From contig CAMEVC010000005.1 in the NCBI GenBank assembly GCA_945939115.1, forward strand, positions 29,643-93,642: 64,000 nucleotides of DNA, given 5' to 3'. Below the pieces are notes generated by a model. It was not told the DNA's origin, ran no database searches, and was given only the letters and a program-made list of their open reading frames with translations. Source of the stretch: an uncultured Eubacterium sp. (GTDB lineage: Bacteria > Bacillota > Clostridia > Lachnospirales > Lachnospiraceae). Numbering within the stretch: the stretch's first letter is position 1; each line of letters opens with the position of its first letter. Shown in pieces: positions 18,819-28,549 of the stretch. A program made the position numbers and the translations under genes.

Positions 18819-18841
18819 ATTATACAAAACTAAACTATAAT

Positions 18842-20584
18842 TTAGTCATCTTCGCCCTGGAGAGCATCATATCCTGATTCTCCTGTTCTTACCTTAACGA
18901 CATCCTCTACATCATATACGAAAATCTTACCATCTCCGATATGTCCTGTGTAAAGAGCCTTTCTTGCAGCATTGATTACATCCATAACAGGAACTGAAGA
19001 TATTACCATCTCAACCTGAGTCTTAGGAAGAAGCTGGATATCCATAGGAACTCCTCTGTAATATTCCGGAGCACCCTTCTGTGTTCCACATCCAAGAACC
19101 TGTGTTACTGTCATACCTGTAACACCGATCTCGTTCATAGACTTCTTGAATCTCTCAAATCTCTCCTGCTTCATAAGGATTTCAACCTTAGTAATCTTCT
19201 TGCCTTCGCCATCCTCTGAAGTCTTAACAAGTGCAGGGACTGCACTTTCCATAGGCTCTGAACCGATGACCTCGACATCTCCGTCAACGAAATCCATTCC
19301 ACCAAACTCAAATCCGGCATAAGCACTTGAAAGACCGTGCTCCATAATATCAAGACCTCTGATTTCTTCTTCCTTAGAAGCTCTGAGTCCGATAGTAGCC
19401 TTAATAACTGTAAACACAATAACCATGCATATAGCAGCCCATGCTGCAACTGAGATAAATCCTACAAACTGGAGTCCTAACTGAGTGAATCCGCCTCCAT
19501 AGAAAAGACCCTCACCCTTAATTGTTCCTGCCTCAACAGCAATTGCATATCCAGGAGCTGAGCTTGTTGCGAAAAGACCAACTGCTAAAGTTCCCCAGAT
19601 ACCATTCATCATATGTACTGCAACAGCTCCTACAGGATCATCAATGTGAAGCTTATAATCAAGAAGCCATACACCGAATACAACTAAAAGACCAGATACA
19701 ATACCAACCATTGCTGCACCAAAACAATCTGTAACATCACAAGGAGCAGTGATACCTACAAGTCCGGCAAGTGAAGCATTAAGACACATTGAAACATCAG
19801 GCTTGCCATATCTTATCCATGTAAATATCATACATACAACTGTTGCTACTGCCGGAGCAACTGTTGTAGTAAGGAAGATAGAACCAAGATCCTCAAGTGA
19901 AGTTGCTGCTGCACCGTTGAATCCGTACCAGCCTAACCACAGAATAAATACACCAAGTGCACCAAGTGGAATGTTATGTCCAGGGAAAGCATTTACCTTG
20001 ACAACCTTACCATTATCATCCTTCTCAAACTTACCAATACGAGGTCCTAATATCTTAGCACCGATAAGTGCTGCAATACCACCTACCATATGAATTGCGC
20101 ATGAACCTGCAAAATCATGGAAACCTAACTGGGCAAGCCAGCCGCCACCCCAAATCCAATGTGCTTCGATTGGATATACGAGACCAGAGATAACTGCTGA
20201 GTAAATGCAGTATGATAAGAACTTTGTTCTCTCTGCCATAGCACCTGATACAATTGTTGCTGTTGTTGCACAGAATACTAAGTTGAATACAAAACCTGAA
20301 AAATCAAAATCTCCGTAAGCTGTGAAAATATCAAATCCCGGCTTACCAATGAATCCTAAAAGATCCTCGCCGAGCAACAAACTGAAACCAATTAAAATGA
20401 ACATTACTGTACCAATACAGAAGTCCATCAAATTCTTCATAATAATGTTACCCGAATTCTTTGCTCTTGTGAATCCTGTCTCTACCATGGCGAATCCTGC
20501 CTGCATCCAGAAAACAAGAGCAGCACCGATAAGGAACCATACGCCAAATATCTGGCTGTCCACTGCTGACATAATTTCTTGCAT
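18842..20584 (-). CDS. amt: Ammonium transporter fused to a C-terminal PII domain
   Basis: A 580-residue fusion. Residues 1 to about 410 form an Amt/MEP ammonium channel: AGFAMVETGFTRAKN, the pore regions EAHWIWGGGWL and HMVGGIAALIGA, and FILWLGWYGFNG. A linker of about 50 residues follows. Residues from 463 to the end form a complete PII (GlnK/GlnB) domain: KITKVEILMKQERFE, the T-loop QKGAPEYYRGVP with Tyr508/509 where uridylylated Tyr51 lies in GlnB, and TGHIGDGKIFV. Free GlnK normally plugs Amt under nitrogen sufficiency; here sensor and channel are tethered. No separate glnK or amt is adjacent. The start is ATG 20584 behind GGGAGGAAAA. A structured leader lies upstream, with a divergent AraC-type regulator beyond it. 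Confidence 0.95.
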   Translation of the reverse strand: MQEIMSAVDSQIFGVWFLIGAALVFWMQAGFAMVETGFTRAKNSGNIIMKNLMDFCIGTVMFILIGFSLLLGEDLLGFIGKPGFDIFTAYGDFDFSGFVFNLVFCATTATIVSGAMAERTKFLSYCIYSAVISGLVYPIEAHWIWGGGWLAQLGFHDFAGSCAIHMVGGIAALIGAKILGPRIGKFEKDDNGKVVKVNAFPGHNIPLGALGVFILWLGWYGFNGAAATSLEDLGSIFLTTTVAPAVATVVCMIFTWIRYGKPDVSMCLNASLAGLVGITAPCDVTDCFGAAMVGIVSGLLVVFGVWLLDYKLHIDDPVGAVAVHMMNGIWGTLAVGLFATSSAPGYAIAVEAGTIKGEGLFYGGGFTQLGLQFVGFISVAAWAAICMVIVFTVIKATIGLRASKEEEIRGLDIMEHGLSSAYAGFEFGGMDFVDGDVEVIGSEPMESAVPALVKTSEDGEGKKITKVEILMKQERFERFKKSMNEIGVTGMTVTQVLGCGTQKGAPEYYRGVPMDIQLLPKTQVEMVISSVPVMDVINAARKALYTGHIGDGKIFVYDVEDVVKVRTGESGYDALQGEDD

Positions 20585-20619
20585 AACCTTTTCCTCCCTA
20601 ATCTAAGAAATTATCCGGT

Positions 20620-20749
20620 AACAGAGTCTGTCATTCTCTGTTCCGATTGAATCATCAACACACAAAAAGGCGTGTAATCAGGTTCCCTTCCGAAAACCTG
20701 ATTACACGCCTTTGTGCACATCTCTGTTCAATTTATGTTGCTTATTATA
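20620..20749 (-). promoter_or_regulatory. amt leader: -10 element, attenuator-like hairpin, second hairpin
   Basis: A TATAAT (20749-20744) on the minus strand would start transcription near 20737. The leader then holds a perfect 19-base-pair hairpin (20713-20695 with 20684-20666, 10-base loop) running directly into TTTTT, which is the form of an intrinsic terminator lying before the gene. After it comes a second hairpin, AACAGAG/CTCTGTT (20642-20620), then the ribosome site. The string GAACAGAG occurs once before the terminator stem and again in the second hairpin, so CTCTGTT could pair with either copy. This resembles an attenuator with alternative folds. It does not match a riboswitch I know. 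No convincing -35 is seen. Confidence 0.55.
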
Positions 20750-20791
20750 CTAGCTATATTTTATAATTATTGAAAAAATCGGACATTTATA

Positions 20792-20820
20792 TTGACTTTT
20801 TTATTTTTTATTTATAGAAT
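20792..20820 (+). promoter_or_regulatory. Sigma-A promoter of the araC-type gene
   Basis: TTGACT (20792-20797), a 17-base spacer and TAGAAT (20815-20820) make a near-consensus promoter. Transcription would start near 20827, so the longer frame opening at 20792 cannot be used; this supports the start at 20852. Confidence 0.7.
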
Positions 20821-20851
20821 TTTAACATACCAGAAGAAAAGAGGATTCAAT

Positions 20852-21643
20852 ATGATACAAGTGATACAACCATTCGGACTTGATATGTCCTGTGAAGCTG
20901 TAACTGAAAAGTCTGTCTCAGAGCATATGAGTTTCTACGAATTAAAGTATTCAAACCGGAAATCATCTATTGATATTTCCATGATTCCATGTTTTACCAC
21001 AGAATGGATAGTCTGCTACAATAACAGGGGCGATGCCTGTGAGTTTGTCTGTATCGGAGCGTTAAGCTCACTCACCGCATTTAAGCTTAACGCCTATGAT
21101 AATTATCTGGGAGTAAGATTTGATGAAACAGGATGTTACTTCAATCAGGGATGCGATATAAAAACTTACCCTGTCAACATTTTCAACCAGATTTTTTCTT
21201 ACTCTCCAAAGTCCGGTTCCCATGAGAAGGCACTGGTGGACAGTTTCCGGAAATCTTCGTCATTTGAAGAAAGAATAGAACTTTTCACACATTTTCTTAT
21301 GGAACATAAGACATTCTGTCCGGTTCCTGACAATATCAGAATGCTCAATGATTCCGTCACATCAGGCGTCACAACGGTGCAGGAAATGTCTGTCAAGTCC
21401 GGATATTCTGAGCGCCATATATCAAGACTTTACAGAGAGGTCTATGGTTTTGGCCCTAAGGATTTCATCAAATATATCCGTTTCCAGAATGTTTTGCAGG
21501 CTATAATTGATAATCCGGAAAGTGACAACAGTGTATTTATTGCCGGTACAGGCTATTCTGATCAGGCACATTTCCAGAGAGAATTCAAATCATATACCGG
21601 AATAACTCCGAAACAGTTTGCCAGAACAATCGCATCAAGATGA
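20852..21643 (+). CDS. AraC-family transcription regulator
   Basis: A 263-residue regulator. The N-terminal part (about residues 1-150) is an AraC-type sensor region without a recognisable ligand motif. The last 100 residues form the double helix-turn-helix: VQEMSVKSGYSERHISRLYRE for the first unit, and IAGTGYSDQAHFQREFK plus GITPKQFARTI for the second, the AraC signature. The start ATG 20852 has GAGG seven bases upstream and lies after its promoter. It is divergent from amt-glnK with about 270 bases between start codons, so it may control that gene; that is inference. A terminator hairpin follows the stop. Confidence 0.88.
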   Translation: MIQVIQPFGLDMSCEAVTEKSVSEHMSFYELKYSNRKSSIDISMIPCFTTEWIVCYNNRGDACEFVCIGALSSLTAFKLNAYDNYLGVRFDETGCYFNQGCDIKTYPVNIFNQIFSYSPKSGSHEKALVDSFRKSSSFEERIELFTHFLMEHKTFCPVPDNIRMLNDSVTSGVTTVQEMSVKSGYSERHISRLYREVYGFGPKDFIKYIRFQNVLQAIIDNPESDNSVFIAGTGYSDQAHFQREFKSYTGITPKQFARTIASR

Positions 21644-21664
21644 TTAAATCAAGATAATTATTCA

Positions 21665-21695
21665 GTAAAAGCCCATTATATCAATGGGCTTTTAC
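21665..21695. terminator. Bidirectional terminator hairpin between araC-type gene and hemW
   Basis: GTAAAAGCCCATT pairs with AATGGGCTTTTAC around a 5-base loop, with A and T runs on both sides. It lies 22 bases after the plus-strand regulator stop and includes the TAA stop codon of hemW on the minus strand, so it may end both transcripts. Confidence 0.75.
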
Positions 21696-22846
21696 ACTGT
21701 AAGGATAAAATCGCTCATAACAGTATTACATACATCTATTCCAAGTTCTGTGAGTAGCAGGTTACTCCCCCTTCTAACGAGAAGCCCCTTTTCGATATTC
21801 TGCCTTATCTCATTCTCATAGACTGATTCAATATCCATGCCAAATCTTTTTCTGAATTCATTGACATCTATCCCTTCCATTTTCCTGAGCCCCAGAAACA
21901 TAAACTCCTCTATCTCATCTTTAATTGATAGTTCTTCAACATTTTCATAGAGTTTACTTACATCTGTATCAGATGCGATATAGTCCTCAAGACTTCTTAT
22001 AACAGAATATCTTTTATTCCCCACCAGGCTGGCTGCTGAACATCCAAAACCGAAATATTCTCCTCTGTTCCAATACAATAGATTGTGACGGCATTCGCAC
22101 CCTTTCCTGCTGTAATTAGATATCTCATATCTGCCATATCCACATTTTGCAAGAAAATCCTTAGTCATATGGTACATTTTTCTATCCTCGTCCTCATCGG
22201 GAACCGCCGGATACTTCTCTATATTATCAGCAAGATATGTTCCCTCCTCAAGAATGAGGCTGTACACCGATATATGTTCAGGGGTAAGAGCTGTCACCTT
22301 TTCAAATGTATTCTTAAGCGACTCTTCGTTCTGTCCCGGTATTGCTGACATTATATCAACATTAATATTATCGAATCCGGCCCTCCTTGCCATTGTATAG
22401 CTTTCCACAAAATCCTCGTATGTATGAATTCTCCCAAGCATCTTAAGTTCATTATTATCTGCAGACTGCAGCCCGAAGCTTATTCTGTTTATTCCACATT
22501 CTCTGTACTCCATCAGTTTCTGTTCATCCACAGTTTTAGGATTACATTCTATGGTAATCTCTGCATCAGGCAAAATATTAAAATACTCTCTTACTGCTCC
22601 CATAATTGAGGCAATGCAGCCATACGGCATTACAGATGGCGTTCCACCACCAAAAAATACGGATGTAATATCCTGCCGGCGTTCATCTTTCCCTGCTGTA
22701 TTTCGTATCTGCCTTATCAGTGCTTCAGTATATGCTTCTTTAATATCATCCCCTGCCGGTGCTGAAAGAAAATCGCAGTATATGCATTTTTGTACACAAA
22801 AAGGGATATGTATATATATCCCTTTTCCCATTATATTATTCATCAT
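21692..22846 (-). CDS. hemW: HemW-type radical SAM protein
   Basis: A 384-residue radical SAM protein. The cluster motif is CVQKCIYC in the N-terminal IYIHIPFC context, which is the CxxxCxxC pattern of HemW/Hem[11 protein letters not shown] and [18 protein letters not shown] follow, both typical of HemW. HemW is a heme chaperone rather than an oxygen-independent coproporphyrinogen oxidase. Older annotations call it HemN; the short length and lack of the HemN N-terminal extension favour HemW. The start is uncertain: TTG 22849, ATG 22846 and ATG 22831 all lack a good ribosome site, and the first two overlap the lepA stop, suggesting coupled translation. The lepA-hemW order is common in Clostridia. 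Confidence 0.9.
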   Translation of the reverse strand: MMNNIMGKGIYIHIPFCVQKCIYCDFLSAPAGDDIKEAYTEALIRQIRNTAGKDERRQDITSVFFGGGTPSVMPYGCIASIMGAVREYFNILPDAEITIECNPKTVDEQKLMEYRECGINRISFGLQSADNNELKMLGRIHTYEDFVESYTMARRAGFDNINVDIMSAIPGQNEESLKNTFEKVTALTPEHISVYSLILEEGTYLADNIEKYPAVPDEDEDRKMYHMTKDFLAKCGYGRYEISNYSRKGCECRHNLLYWNRGEYFGFGCSAASLVGNKRYSVIRSLEDYIASDTDVSKLYENVEELSIKDEIEEFMFLGLRKMEGIDVNEFRKRFGMDIESVYENEIRQNIEKGLLVRRGSNLLLTELGIDVCNTVMSDFILTV

Positions 22847-24650
22847 CAAGCTTTAATACACTCATGAATGCCTTCTGTGGAATCTCTACATTGCCCACCT
22901 GACGCATTCTCTTCTTTCCTTCCTTCTGCTTCTCAAGGAGCTTCTTCTTACGGGAAATATCTCCGCCGTAACACTTGGCAAGGACATCTTTCCTAAGAGC
23001 CTTGACAGTCTCACGGGCAATTACCCTGCTTCCGATTGCCGCCTGAATTGGTATCTCGAAAAGCTGTCTCGGAATCTCTTCTTTAAGCTTTTCACACATC
23101 TTGCGTCCACGTTCCTCTGCGCTTCCGGCAAATACAATAAATGACAGGGCATCCACTTCCTCTTTATTAATAAGAATATCAAGCTTCACAAGATTAGACT
23201 TCTCATATCCCTTCATCTCATAGTCAAATGAAGCATAACCTCTTGAACGTGACTTCAATGCATCAAAGAAATCATATATTATTTCATTAAGGGGCAGATC
23301 GTACTTGAGCAGTGCTCTGGTCTGCTCAATATATTCCATTCCATTATATATTCCCCGCCTTTCCTGACACAGCTTCATAATCGGGCCAACAAACTCTGTT
23401 GTCACCATTATCTCTGCACTTACCACCGGCTCTTCCATATAATCAATCTCTGACGGGTCTGGCATATTAGTTGGATTAGTAAGGTCAATTATCTCTCCAT
23501 TGGTCTTATGAACTTTATATATTACTCCCGGCGCTGTTGTTACCAAATCCAGATTATACTCTCTCTCTAATCTTTCCTGTATAATCTCAAGATGAAGTAA
23601 TCCTAAGAATCCACATCTGAATCCGAAGCCAAGGGCAACAGATGTCTCCGGCTCGAACTGAAGCGCAGCATCATTTAGCTGAAGCTTTTCCAGCGCCTCT
23701 CTTAAATCCTGATACTTTGCACCATCAGCAGGATATAATCCGCAGTAAACCATTGAATTAACCTTCTTATATCCCGGAAGCGGTTTCTCGCAAGGCCTGT
23801 CATTATCTGTGACAGTATCACCAACTCTTGTATCTCTTACATTCTTTATGCTGGCTGTAATATATCCAACCATGCCCGCTGTAAGCTCGTCGCATGGAAT
23901 GAATCTTCCCGCGCCAAAGTATCCTACCTCAACAACCTCTTCCACAGCCCCGGTTGCCATCATCCTTATCCTGGTACCCTTCTTTACGGTTCCCTCCTTG
24001 ATTCTGACAAATATAATAACTCCCTTATATGCATCATATACAGAATCAAATATAAGTGCCGAAAGCGGTGCCTGAGAATCTCCCTGTGGTGCCGGAATCT
24101 TAGTTACAATCTGCTCCAGTACCTGTTCAATATTAATACCATTCTTAGCAGATATCTGAGGTGCATCCTGAGCCTCAATACCTATAACATCCTCAATCTC
24201 CTCAATAACACGCTGTGGGTCTGCACTCGGAAGGTCAATCTTGTTGATAACAGGAAATACATCCAGATCATGGTCCAGTGCAAGATACACATTAGCAAGC
24301 GTCTGTGCCTCAATTCCCTGAGCAGCGTCCACTACAAGGATAGCACCATCACAGGCTGCAAGCGCCCTGGAAACCTCATAGTTAAAATCCACATGTCCGG
24401 GAGTGTCTATGAGATTGAAAATATATTCCTGTCCATCTGAAGCCTTATAAACTGTTCTTACAGTCTGTGCCTTAATGGTAATTCCTCTTTCTCTCTCCAA
24501 ATCCATATTGTCAAGAATCTGTTCCTGCATCTCCCTTGACGTAAGAAGACCTGTCTTTTCAATAATTCTGTCCGCAAGTGTTGATTTGCCATGATCAATA
24601 TGTGCTATAATACAAAAATTTCTTATGTTCTTCTGATTAATTCCTGCCAT
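22836..24650 (-). CDS. lepA: Elongation factor 4 (LepA GTPase)
   Basis: Ribosome-bound GTPase that acts on stalled or back-translocating ribosomes. G1 [15 protein letters not shown]2 [11 protein letters not shown]3 DTPGHVDF and G4 NKIDLPSA are all present. Domains resembling EF-G II, III and V follow, then the LepA-specific C-terminal domain. Length 604 residues, as usual. The start ATG 24650 overlaps the stop of the upstream amidase-like gene by one base (TAATG), and hemW overlaps its end, so the three genes form one translational unit. Confidence 0.97.
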   Translation of the reverse strand: MAGINQKNIRNFCIIAHIDHGKSTLADRIIEKTGLLTSREMQEQILDNMDLERERGITIKAQTVRTVYKASDGQEYIFNLIDTPGHVDFNYEVSRALAACDGAILVVDAAQGIEAQTLANVYLALDHDLDVFPVINKIDLPSADPQRVIEEIEDVIGIEAQDAPQISAKNGINIEQVLEQIVTKIPAPQGDSQAPLSALIFDSVYDAYKGVIIFVRIKEGTVKKGTRIRMMATGAVEEVVEVGYFGAGRFIPCDELTAGMVGYITASIKNVRDTRVGDTVTDNDRPCEKPLPGYKKVNSMVYCGLYPADGAKYQDLREALEKLQLNDAALQFEPETSVALGFGFRCGFLGLLHLEIIQERLEREYNLDLVTTAPGVIYKVHKTNGEIIDLTNPTNMPDPSEIDYMEEPVVSAEIMVTTEFVGPIMKLCQERRGIYNGMEYIEQTRALLKYDLPLNEIIYDFFDALKSRSRGYASFDYEMKGYEKSNLVKLDILINKEEVDALSFIVFAGSAEERGRKMCEKLKEEIPRQLFEIPIQAAIGSRVIARETVKALRKDVLAKCYGGDISRKKKLLEKQKEGKKRMRQVGNVEIPQKAFMSVLKLDDE

Positions 24651-25429
24651 TAGTATAACCCCGCCTGTCTTAAATAATCTACTATTCCATCTGCAATAGC
24701 CTGCGCCGTCTTATCCTTTTCTGTAGTTACCCGCTTAAGGTCTGACGCGTTAGTGATAAAGCCCATATCTATTATACAGCTGTTACATTTGCTGTGGGCA
24801 TTAATATAATAATTATCCTTAGTGTCACTCACTGTCCCCACCTTAACTCCACGGTTCTTTATCCCGGCAGTTTTCTCCATATTAGACAGAATGTTTCTTG
24901 AAAGTTCTGCCGCCTGTGAAGGCTGTGTCGTATGGATATAGCTTTCAGCCCCGGAAACCGAAGTGTCTGTGCTGTATGAGTTCATTCTGAGTGAAACGCA
25001 GGCAAATGCACCTGACTCATTGCAAATCTTAGTTCTTGTCTCTTCACTCACATCTTTATCTGATTCTCTGGTCATAACAACCTTGATACCCCGTGTTTCA
25101 AGCTTAGTCTTGACAGCCACAGCCATATCAAGTGTTATATCCTTTTCTTTCTTAGAACCTGATGTCAGCCCTGACTCAGAACCACCCTTAGCTGCATCAA
25201 GGCATATAATTATACCATGATTTTCAGGTTCCGTAGATTGCTCTGTACTCTTATCATTCAAGTATTCGCTGGTTCTGGTCTCTTCCTGTGAGTCCTTTCC
25301 GAAAACTCCTGAAATATCAACAGTCCCCTTAAAATAATCATTATATATCATAATTGCCATTACTATTATAGAAATAAGCGTGGCCAGTCCAAATATTTTA
25401 TCTATTCTAAATGTCCTATGACTTTTCAT
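24650..25429 (-). CDS. Amidase_3-like protein lacking zinc ligands (probable pseudoenzyme)
   Basis: A 259-residue protein with one N-terminal membrane helix (about residues 13-29), a Ser/Thr/Glu-rich linker, and from about residue 72 the fold pattern of N-acetylmuramoyl-L-alanine amidases (Amidase_3, as in CwlD). The active site has changed. The first zinc His of DPGHGG is Lys81 in DAAKGG; the His of the SIHxN motif is Arg148 in SLRMNS; the catalytic Glu before GFxxN is Asp221 in DMGFITN. Only Glu95 remains. The rest of the fold, including NRGVKVG, is well kept, so it looks maintained rather than decaying, perhaps as a peptidoglycan-binding or regulatory protein. In many Clostridia spoIIP precedes lepA; this gene sits there instead. 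Confidence 0.8.
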   Translation of the reverse strand: MKSHRTFRIDKIFGLATLISIIVMAIMIYNDYFKGTVDISGVFGKDSQEETRTSEYLNDKSTEQSTEPENHGIIICLDAAKGGSESGLTSGSKKEKDITLDMAVAVKTKLETRGIKVVMTRESDKDVSEETRTKICNESGAFACVSLRMNSYSTDTSVSGAESYIHTTQPSQAAELSRNILSNMEKTAGIKNRGVKVGTVSDTKDNYYINAHSKCNSCIIDMGFITNASDLKRVTTEKDKTAQAIADGIVDYLRQAGLY

Positions 25430-25483
25430 TATAGTACCCCATTAATATTTCTTGTACTATTGTCCATAAGGTTGGGGCAAATG

Positions 25484-26236
25484 TCAACAACTTTTGACCA
25501 TTTCTTTTCGCAACTGTCTCATTATCTTCTTCTCAAGTCTTGAAATATAGGATTGCGATATTCCCAGCATATCAGCAACCTCCTTCTGTGTCTTCTCCTC
25601 TCCGTCCTCAGAACTGAGTCCGAATCTTAAATCAATAATTATTCTTTCACGCTCCGGAAGCTGGTCTATAGCTCTTTTTAACATTTTACATTCCACCTCT
25701 GTCTCGATATCCCTGTATATTATATCCTCGTCCGTTCCAATAATATCTGAAAGAAGAAGCTCATTTCCGTCCCAGTCCACATTAAGCGGTTCATCTATCG
25801 ACACCTCTGCCTTTAACTTGCTGTTGCGCCTAAGGTACATAAGTATCTCATTTTCAATGCATCTTGAAGCATATGTGGCAAGCTTGATGTTCTTATCCTT
25901 ATCATAGGAATTTATTGCCTTGATAAGTCCGATAGTTCCTATAGATATGAGGTCTTCTACTCCCACTCCCGTATTATCAAATTTCTTGGCAATATACACC
26001 ACGAGCCTTAAGTTATGTTCAATAAGCTTATGCTTTGCCTGTGCATCAACAGAAGTTCCCAACGCCTCTATTGCATCCTGCTCCTCAGATATATCAAGAG
26101 GTGCAGGCAGAATATCAGAACCGCCTATATAATGAACATCTCCCTGTTTCAAAAAACAAAAATTCTTTATTGATGGCATCACCTTAAACTGAAAGTTATC
26201 TGCCATAGCAACCTTTACTACCATATTTCTATCCAT
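25484..26236 (-). CDS. sigE: Sporulation sigma factor SigmaE precursor
   Basis: Mother-cell sigma factor. The core is highly conserved: [14 protein letters not shown] after the pro-region, region 2 with [16 protein letters not shown] and [20 protein letters not shown], the [17 protein letters not shown] segment, and region 4 with [22 protein letters not shown]. The N-terminal 30 or so residues are the pro-sequence that SpoIIGA is expected to remove. The start is uncertain. ATG 26236 is chosen (purine-rich AAGAAGAAAAGG before it); TTG 26278, overlapping the spoIIGA stop, and ATG 26224 are alternatives. It follows spoIIGA directly. sigG, which usually follows sigE, is not here; the amidase-like gene comes next. 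Confidence 0.94.
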   Translation of the reverse strand: MDRNMVVKVAMADNFQFKVMPSIKNFCFLKQGDVHYIGGSDILPAPLDISEEQDAIEALGTSVDAQAKHKLIEHNLRLVVYIAKKFDNTGVGVEDLISIGTIGLIKAINSYDKDKNIKLATYASRCIENEILMYLRRNSKLKAEVSIDEPLNVDWDGNELLLSDIIGTDEDIIYRDIETEVECKMLKRAIDQLPERERIIIDLRFGLSSEDGEEKTQKEVADMLGISQSYISRLEKKIMRQLRKEMVKSC

Positions 26237-26270
26237 CCTTTTCTTCTTATAATCCCATTTCCCTATTCTT

Positions 26271-27155
26271 CTACTCAATCATTTTTCTTCCAAGAAGAGC
26301 ATGAAACTCCCCATTTCCATTAATCTTACTTCCAGATAAGCCTATTGCGGCATATTCACATTTTTTCATTTCATCTCCATTGTATATATGTATATAATCT
26401 GCTGTTATGATTTCCATCATCCCACCTGTTTTCCCCACACAATTGTAGGGAATCAGGTGATATTGAAGCTTATGTAAGTTATCTATATCACTGAGAATAT
26501 TGTCAAAATAAGTTCTCTCAACCACTGTAACAGGTCTTTTCCCAAAATAATCTACCAGTGTATTGCCTGTATCTATTATGGCGTCCATTTCTATTTCATG
26601 ACCCTGTAAGCCAATTACAATGTGCCTTTTTAAGCTGTCCTCCATCCTCATTGAACGCAACAGCCTTATTATCATAAAGCAAAGCACTAACGATACAGCA
26701 AAAAAGAGTACCAATTCACTGTCAGAAAGAATAACATTTCCTATGAAGTATCCTGCAAATGTATACTTCAATCCATGCATAATTCCTCCCATAAAGAGTG
26801 CAGAGGTTATCATCACCGCACACCCTTTTAACAGACTTCTCATATAAAGCTTTAATTGTTTTGATGTTCTCTGTCTGTCCATCCCACTTCCTGAAAACAT
26901 AACCATTACCATTATCAATGTAACCGGTCCGTAAGTTATTATCTTGACAGGCAGAGCAAATCTCAATGGAATACACACACTTATGACTGACCATACAGCA
27001 CCTAAAGTGGCAGAAATAAGCATTCTGGATAATTTGGCAGAATAATGTAATATCCAGTCTGTTATAATCAGCACCATAAAGTCTGACACAAAGTTTATTC
27101 CAAACAGAACATCTGCATATATAACGATATCCTTTATCACCTCCTCATTAAGCAT
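26271..27155 (-). CDS. spoIIGA: SpoIIGA, SigmaE processing protease
   Basis: Membrane-anchored aspartic protease that cleaves pro-SigmaE at the sporulation septum. About five membrane helices fill the N-terminal half; the catalytic Asp is in AIIDTGNTL near residue 200, and a [18 protein letters not shown] stretch near the end matches the family. The start is not settled. ATG 27155 is the only nearby ATG, but the strong AGGAGGTGAT site (27145-27136) lies inside the frame after it. Homologues begin at the equivalent of [13 protein letters not shown], pointing to a non-ATG codon such as ATC 27128. A Spo0A-type promoter with start near 27174 rules out the longer frame. It forms an operon with sigE. 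Confidence 0.9.
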   Translation of the reverse strand: MLNEEVIKDIVIYADVLFGINFVSDFMVLIITDWILHYSAKLSRMLISATLGAVWSVISVCIPLRFALPVKIITYGPVTLIMVMVMFSGSGMDRQRTSKQLKLYMRSLLKGCAVMITSALFMGGIMHGLKYTFAGYFIGNVILSDSELVLFFAVSLVLCFMIIRLLRSMRMEDSLKRHIVIGLQGHEIEMDAIIDTGNTLVDYFGKRPVTVVERTYFDNILSDIDNLHKLQYHLIPYNCVGKTGGMMEIITADYIHIYNGDEMKKCEYAAIGLSGSKINGNGEFHALLGRKMIE

Positions 27156-27180
27156 CTTTGGTTTGTTTGTTACGGACACA

Positions 27181-27214
27181 AGTATATATGACAATCCTTG
27201 CAAAATTTGTCAAA
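27181..27214 (-). promoter_or_regulatory. spoIIG promoter, 21-base spacer, with Spo0A box
   Basis: On the minus strand TTGACA (27213-27208) and TATACT (27186-27181) are separated by 21 bases. The plus-strand sequence TTTGTCAAA (27206-27214), a perfect fit to the 0A box TTTGTCRAA, covers the -35. In Bacillus subtilis spoIIG is known for an overlong spacer of 22 bases and activation by phosphorylated Spo0A bound over the -35, so the arrangement is the same. A second partial match, ATTGTCATA, lies in the spacer. Confidence 0.75.
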
Positions 27215-27242
27215 AAGAGAAATGCATCACGAAAAACATAAC

Positions 27243-27274
27243 AAAAAAACGTCATCCGGAAATCCAGATGACGT
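27243..27274 (-). terminator. Rho-independent terminator of ftsZ
   Basis: On the minus strand ACGTCATCTGG and CCGGATGACGT pair (4-base loop) and are followed by seven T. It lies 20 bases after the ftsZ stop and separates the division cluster from the Spo0A-driven spoIIG promoter. Confidence 0.9.
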
Positions 27275-27294
27275 CTGTATGCACTCATTATTAA

Positions 27295-28470
27295 TTACTT
27301 CTTATTCTTCTGTAAAAATGTAGGAATAGTAATTCCTCTGTCCTTAACCTGTGGTGTTACAGGTGCCGGCTGCTTAAGCCCCGGAAGAGGAGCGTCTGCT
27401 GCTGATGCAGATGTTCTTGCTGTCTGCGGCTGTGAGTATGTATACTGTGGCTTAACATTGACAGTTGGTCTGGCTCCATGTGCCATACCTGCAAATCCTG
27501 CCATAGCCTTGTTAACATTGCCATCCTCAAGACCTGTAGCAATAACTGTTATTGTTGCCTGGTCTGTAACATTCTCATCATACATGGCACCGAAGATAAT
27601 GTTGGCATTGTCTCCTGCCAGCTCCTGAACATAGCTTGCTGCCTCATTAGCCTCCATAAGGCTTATATCACCTGATATATTAATAATAACATGTGATGCT
27701 CCCTCGATTGTTGTCTCAAGAAGAGGACTTGATACAGCCTGTTTAACAGCTTCAATAGCCTTATCATCACCTGTTGCAGTACCAATACCAATGTGGGCAA
27801 CACCCTTGTCCACCATTACAGTCTTAACATCAGCAAAATCAAGATTAATAAGACCTGGTACATTAATAAGGTCTGTTATTCCCTGAACGGCCTGCTGTAA
27901 TACCTCATCAGCCTTCTTTAAGGCATCCGGCATAGTTGTTCTTCTGTCTACTATCTCTAAAAGCTTATCATTAGGAATTACAATAAGTGTATCAACATTC
28001 TCCTTAAGCTTTTCAATACCTGATTCAGCGTTAATCATTCTTGTTCTTGCTTCAAACTTGAAAGGCTTGGTTACAACGCCTACTGTAAGAATTCCTAGGT
28101 CCTTGGATATCTTAGCAACTACCGGGGCAGCACCTGTTCCTGTTCCGCCACCCATACCACAGGTAACGAACACCATATCAGCCCCCTTGATTGCCTGTGT
28201 AAGCTCGTCCACATTCTCCTCTGCAGCCTTCTCACCAATCTCAGGCTGTGCTCCCGCACCGAGACCCTTTGTAAGCTTCTCTCCTATCTGAATAGCAGTC
28301 GGAGCCTTGCACAGTGTAAGTGCCTGGCTATCAGTATTGATTCCAATAAACTCTACTCCACTAATATTCTCATCTATCATTCTATTAACTGCATTATTAC
28401 CAGCTCCACCTACACCAACAACAATAATCTTTGCTGATGACTCTGAATCGTTATTCATTATTTCTAACAA
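27295..28470 (-). CDS. ftsZ: Cell division protein FtsZ
   Basis: Tubulin-like GTPase that forms the Z ring. The nucleotide-binding motifs [13 protein letters not shown] and the tubulin signature [13 protein letters not shown] are intact, as is the T7 catalytic loop [12 protein letters not shown] variable linker and the C-terminal peptide [13 protein letters not shown], which binds FtsA/SepF-type partners, end the protein. Length is 391 residues from TTG 28470, chosen because AAGGAGG lies eight bases before it; a TTG at 28488 overlaps that site. Last gene of the dcw cluster, closed by a terminator. ftsA is not adjacent, as is common in Clostridia. Confidence 0.96.
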   Translation of the reverse strand: MLEIMNNDSESSAKIIVVGVGGAGNNAVNRMIDENISGVEFIGINTDSQALTLCKAPTAIQIGEKLTKGLGAGAQPEIGEKAAEENVDELTQAIKGADMVFVTCGMGGGTGTGAAPVVAKISKDLGILTVGVVTKPFKFEARTRMINAESGIEKLKENVDTLIVIPNDKLLEIVDRRTTMPDALKKADEVLQQAVQGITDLINVPGLINLDFADVKTVMVDKGVAHIGIGTATGDDKAIEAVKQAVSSPLLETTIEGASHVIINISGDISLMEANEAASYVQELAGDNANIIFGAMYDENVTDQATITVIATGLEDGNVNKAMAGFAGMAHGARPTVNVKPQYTYSQPQTARTSASAADAPLPGLKQPAPVTPQVKDRGITIPTFLQKNKK

Positions 28471-28549
28471 GGTTGCTGCCTCCTTCAAATATCTTAAATT
28501 AAACTACATAATATATTATAATTTTTCACTAAAAATATCAACAGTTTTT

